NCBI RefSeq assembly: GCF_036023875.1
Contig: NZ_CP107931.1
Coordinates: forward strand, 5,332,001-5,396,000
Source: Mycobacterium sp. NBC_00419
Lineage (GTDB): Bacteria > Actinomycetota > Actinomycetes > Mycobacteriales > Mycobacteriaceae
Direction of reading: 5' to 3'
DNA: 64,000 nucleotides
In this document: in pieces, positions 62,066-64,000 of the stretch
Layout: each line of letters begins with the position of its first letter
Numbering within the stretch: position 1 is the first letter of the stretch
Made by a program: the position numbers and the translations under genes
Notes under the pieces: model-generated
The model's database searches: none
Seen by the model: the letters and a program-made list of their open reading frames with translations, nothing else
What the model was told of the DNA's origin: nothing

Positions 62066-62698
62066 ATGACCGGTGCCGGGGATGAGTCTGCTGTGATCGC
62101 GGCGCTACGCGCCCGCGATGAGGCGGTGTTCGCCCGGCTGGTCGACGAGCACACCCCGGCGCTGCTGCGGGTCGCCCGCGGTTATGTGCCCAGTCGCGAG
62201 ATCGCCGAAGAGGTGGTCCAGGAGACGTGGATCGCGCTGGTGAAGGGGATCGACAAATTCGAAGGCCGATCCTCGCTGCGCACCTGGCTCTTCGCTGTGC
62301 TCATCAATATCGCCAAGGCGCGTGGCATTCGGGAACGCCGCAGTGACGACGCCGAGATCGCCGCGTTCACCGGCTCGACCGTCGAGGCCGCCCGTTTCCG
62401 GCCGCCGGGGCAGCGCTGGGCAGGCCACTGGAAGAGCGGAGAAGAGCCGTCGCCGTTCCCTGACACGCCCGAGGGGTCGGTTCTGGGCCGCGAACTCGCC
62501 GATGTCGCGCGGGCGGTGCTGGACACACTGCCCGAGCGGCAACGGCAGGTGGTGACGATGCGCGACATGCTGGGCTTCGATTCCGCCGAGGTCTGTGACC
62601 TCCTTGACATCAGTGTCGCCAACCAGCGGGTACTGCTGCATCGCGGCCGGGCCGCCGTCCGGCAGGCACTCGAGGTCTATCTGTCGGAGCGCCCATGA
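62066..62698 (+). CDS. ECF-type RNA polymerase sigma factor
   Basis: 210 aa. Region 2 (about 20-85: VDEHTPALLRVARGYV, AEEVVQETWIALVKGIDKFEG, SSLRTWLFAVLINIAK) and region 4 (about 150-205: LDTLPERQRQVVTMRDMLGFDSAEVCDLLDIS) are complete. They are joined by a long linker of about 60 residues (RFRPPGQRWAGHW...). No SnoaL or extracytoplasmic domain. Overlaps the zinc-finger gene by 4 bp, the usual sigma/anti-sigma layout. Confidence 0.92.
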   Translation: MTGAGDESAVIAALRARDEAVFARLVDEHTPALLRVARGYVPSREIAEEVVQETWIALVKGIDKFEGRSSLRTWLFAVLINIAKARGIRERRSDDAEIAAFTGSTVEAARFRPPGQRWAGHWKSGEEPSPFPDTPEGSVLGRELADVARAVLDTLPERQRQVVTMRDMLGFDSAEVCDLLDISVANQRVLLHRGRAAVRQALEVYLSERP

Positions 62699-62931
62699 CA
62701 CCGTTGATATGTGACGAACTCGTCGAGCTGGTCACCGCGTACCTCGACGGCGCGCTGGACTCCGACACCCGGGCCCGGTTCGACCTGCACCTTGCCGAGT
62801 GCGACGGCTGCGAGAACTACCTGCAGCAGTTCCGCGGCACGGTGAGCACCCTGGGCCGCATCGAGCGCGACGACCTCGACCCCGATTTTCGGAACCGGCT
62901 GATGCAGGCTTTCCGGGATTTCACGGACTGA
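62695..62931 (+). CDS. Small zinc-finger (zf-HC2) protein, probable soluble anti-sigma factor
   Basis: 78 aa. CDELVELVTAYLDGALD then HLAECDGCENYL: the H-x3-C-x2-C ZAS motif of zinc anti-sigma factors, with the upstream Cys. There is no transmembrane helix, so it would act in the cytoplasm, like RsrA-type redox-sensing anti-sigmas. ATG overlaps the sigma gene stop. Confidence 0.85.
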   Translation: MTPLICDELVELVTAYLDGALDSDTRARFDLHLAECDGCENYLQQFRGTVSTLGRIERDDLDPDFRNRLMQAFRDFTD

Positions 62932-62979
62932 CGGCTGCCCCGGGAATGGCACCCGCTGCTATCGGTGTTGACTAGCGTC

Positions 62980-64000
62980 ATGACCGAAGACGTTCGAGTG
63001 CAGGAACTGTTCGCGCCGCTGACAATCGGCTCGCTGACCCTCCGCAACCGGTTCGCGATGGCCCCGATGACGCGGGCGGCCTCGCCGGGCGGCATCCCCG
63101 GACCCGACGTGGCCGAGTACTACGCGCGCCGCGCGGCCGGCGGAACCGCGCTCGTCATCACCGAAGGGGTGCGGATGCCGCACCCGGCCGCCGGCTGGCC
63201 CGACGCCATCCCCGAACTCGACGGAGCAGAGGTGCTGCGGGGTTGGCGTGCGGTCACCGATGCCGTGCACAGCGAAGGCGGTGCTATCGCGGCGCAGCTG
63301 TGGCATCAGGGTGTGGCTCGCGGCGAGCACGACGGTGACACCCCTGAGCAACTGCCGGTCAGCCCGTCGGGTCTCGATGTGCTCGGCAATCCGGTCGGCC
63401 GCGCATTGGCGACCGAGGAACTGCCCGCGGTGGCCCAGGCTTTTGCACTCGGCGCCCGCAACGCCCGCGACGCCGGGTTCGACGCAGTCGAAATCCACGG
63501 TGCACACGGTTACCTGCTCGACCAATTCCTCTGGGCGGAAACGAATCACCGCACCGACGGCTACGGCGGCTCCCTGGAAGCGCGCACCCGGTTCCCGGCC
63601 GAGGTCGTCGCCGCCGTGCGGGCCGCGGTAGGCCCGGAGTTCCCGATCATCTACCGCTTCTCGCAGTGGAAGATGAACCGCTACGACGCCGCGATCGCCC
63701 AGACCGGCGCCGAACTCGAGCGGGTGCTCGGCCCGCTCGTCGACGCCGGGGTCGACATCCTGCACCCGTCGACCCGGCGCCATTACCTGCCCGGCTTCCC
63801 GGACGAGGACCCCCAACTGAGCCTGGCCGGCTGGACCAAGAAGCTGACCGGGCTGCCGGTCATCGCGGTCGGGTCGGTCGGCCTGGAAACCGAGTTCAAA
63901 CCCGGCGAGCCCGGCGGGACGATCCCGCCGGCGCCGGTGGACCGGCTGCTCGACCAGTTCGACGCCGGCGAGTTCGACATCATCGCCGTCGGGCGCGCGC
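62980..64000 (+). CDS. NADH:flavin oxidoreductase / Old Yellow Enzyme family protein, 3' truncated by window
   Basis: The first 340 codons are in the window with no stop. ATG 62980 begins MTEDVRVQELFAPLTIGSLT. FMN-site motifs NRFAMAPMTRAASPGG, AQLWHQGV and the GFDAVEIHGAHGYLLDQFL active-site His pair region are present, followed by NHRTDGYGGSLEARTRF and the phosphate site IAVGSVG. Ene-reductase or dienoyl-CoA-reductase-like; substrate unknown. The rest lies past 64000. Confidence 0.9.
   Translation, partial: MTEDVRVQELFAPLTIGSLTLRNRFAMAPMTRAASPGGIPGPDVAEYYARRAAGGTALVITEGVRMPHPAAGWPDAIPELDGAEVLRGWRAVTDAVHSEGGAIAAQLWHQGVARGEHDGDTPEQLPVSPSGLDVLGNPVGRALATEELPAVAQAFALGARNARDAGFDAVEIHGAHGYLLDQFLWAETNHRTDGYGGSLEARTRFPAEVVAAVRAAVGPEFPIIYRFSQWKMNRYDAAIAQTGAELERVLGPLVDAGVDILHPSTRRHYLPGFPDEDPQLSLAGWTKKLTGLPVIAVGSVGLETEFKPGEPGGTIPPAPVDRLLDQFDAGEFDIIAVGRA

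Noticed and set aside
62973..62978. TAGCGT as -10 of the Old Yellow Enzyme gene
   Set aside because: Only 1 nt from the ATG, too close for a leaderless start at that codon.

Overview
The window is high-GC DNA from a mycobacterium. The likely host is an environmental, fast-growing Mycolicibacterium-type species, although the species itself cannot be read from the sequence. The evidence is gene order: from about 12.8 kb to 62 kb the genes follow the M. tuberculosis Rv1410c-Rv1466 block as I remember it (p55-lprG, rib genes, uvrC-rapZ-cuvA-whiA, gap-pgk-tpiA-secG, the pgl-opcA-zwf-tal-tkt block, ctaB-qor-ctaA, mptB and suf). Strain-specific material is inserted into this conserved backbone. No tRNA, rRNA, insertion sequence, prophage or CRISPR array was seen.

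Layout. (1) 1-12.8 kb holds an accessory catabolic operon on the + strand whose 5' end lies outside the window. It encodes a Dpp/Opp-type peptide ABC transporter (binding protein, two permeases, two ATPases), an M20 metallopeptidase, an APC permease, a class-III aminotransferase, an FGGY kinase, a NagB-type deaminase and a DAP-decarboxylase-like PLP enzyme. Most neighbours overlap by 1-4 bp, and a 22-codon ORF bridges one junction. (2) 12.8-15.1 kb holds the p55-lprG pair on the minus strand. (3) 15.1-24.8 kb holds a GNAT gene and the riboflavin genes ribC, ribA2 and ribH. They are interrupted by a 1958-aa secreted repeat protein whose modules were recently duplicated. (4) 24.8-30.3 kb holds a GNAT gene and uvrC-rapZ-cuvA-whiA. 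(5) 30.3-40.9 kb holds an oxygenase-like gene divergent from a signal-less solute-binding protein, then glycolysis (gap-pgk-tpiA-secG), an SOS-controlled HNH/13E12 protein, ppc and small hypothetical genes. (6) 40.9-47.5 kb holds the pentose phosphate operon on the minus strand (tkt-tal-zwf-opcA-pgl plus one gene). (7) 47.7-55 kb holds heme O/A synthesis (ctaB, ctaA), qor, an ATP-grasp protein, an ABC exporter and the mannosyltransferase mptB. (8) 55.1-61.4 kb holds the SUF Fe-S operon sufR-B-D-C-S-U-T. (9) 61.4-64 kb holds a hypothetical gene, an ECF sigma factor with a soluble zinc-finger anti-sigma candidate, and an Old Yellow Enzyme gene cut by the window end.

The strongest unusual signal is the zwf-opcA junction. 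Four tandem 35-bp repeats there each encode an 11-residue micro-ORF that starts inside the stop codon of the one before it. They form an unbroken termination-reinitiation ladder from the zwf stop to the opcA start. The logic matches the published description of mycobacterial interspersed repetitive units (MIRUs), but the unit is shorter. A second theme is start-site architecture: about a dozen genes carry a TANNNT-like -10 hexamer 6-7 nt before the start codon, as expected for leaderless mRNAs. These include two very compact divergent pairs and one promoter whose -35/-10 spacer is exactly a LexA box.
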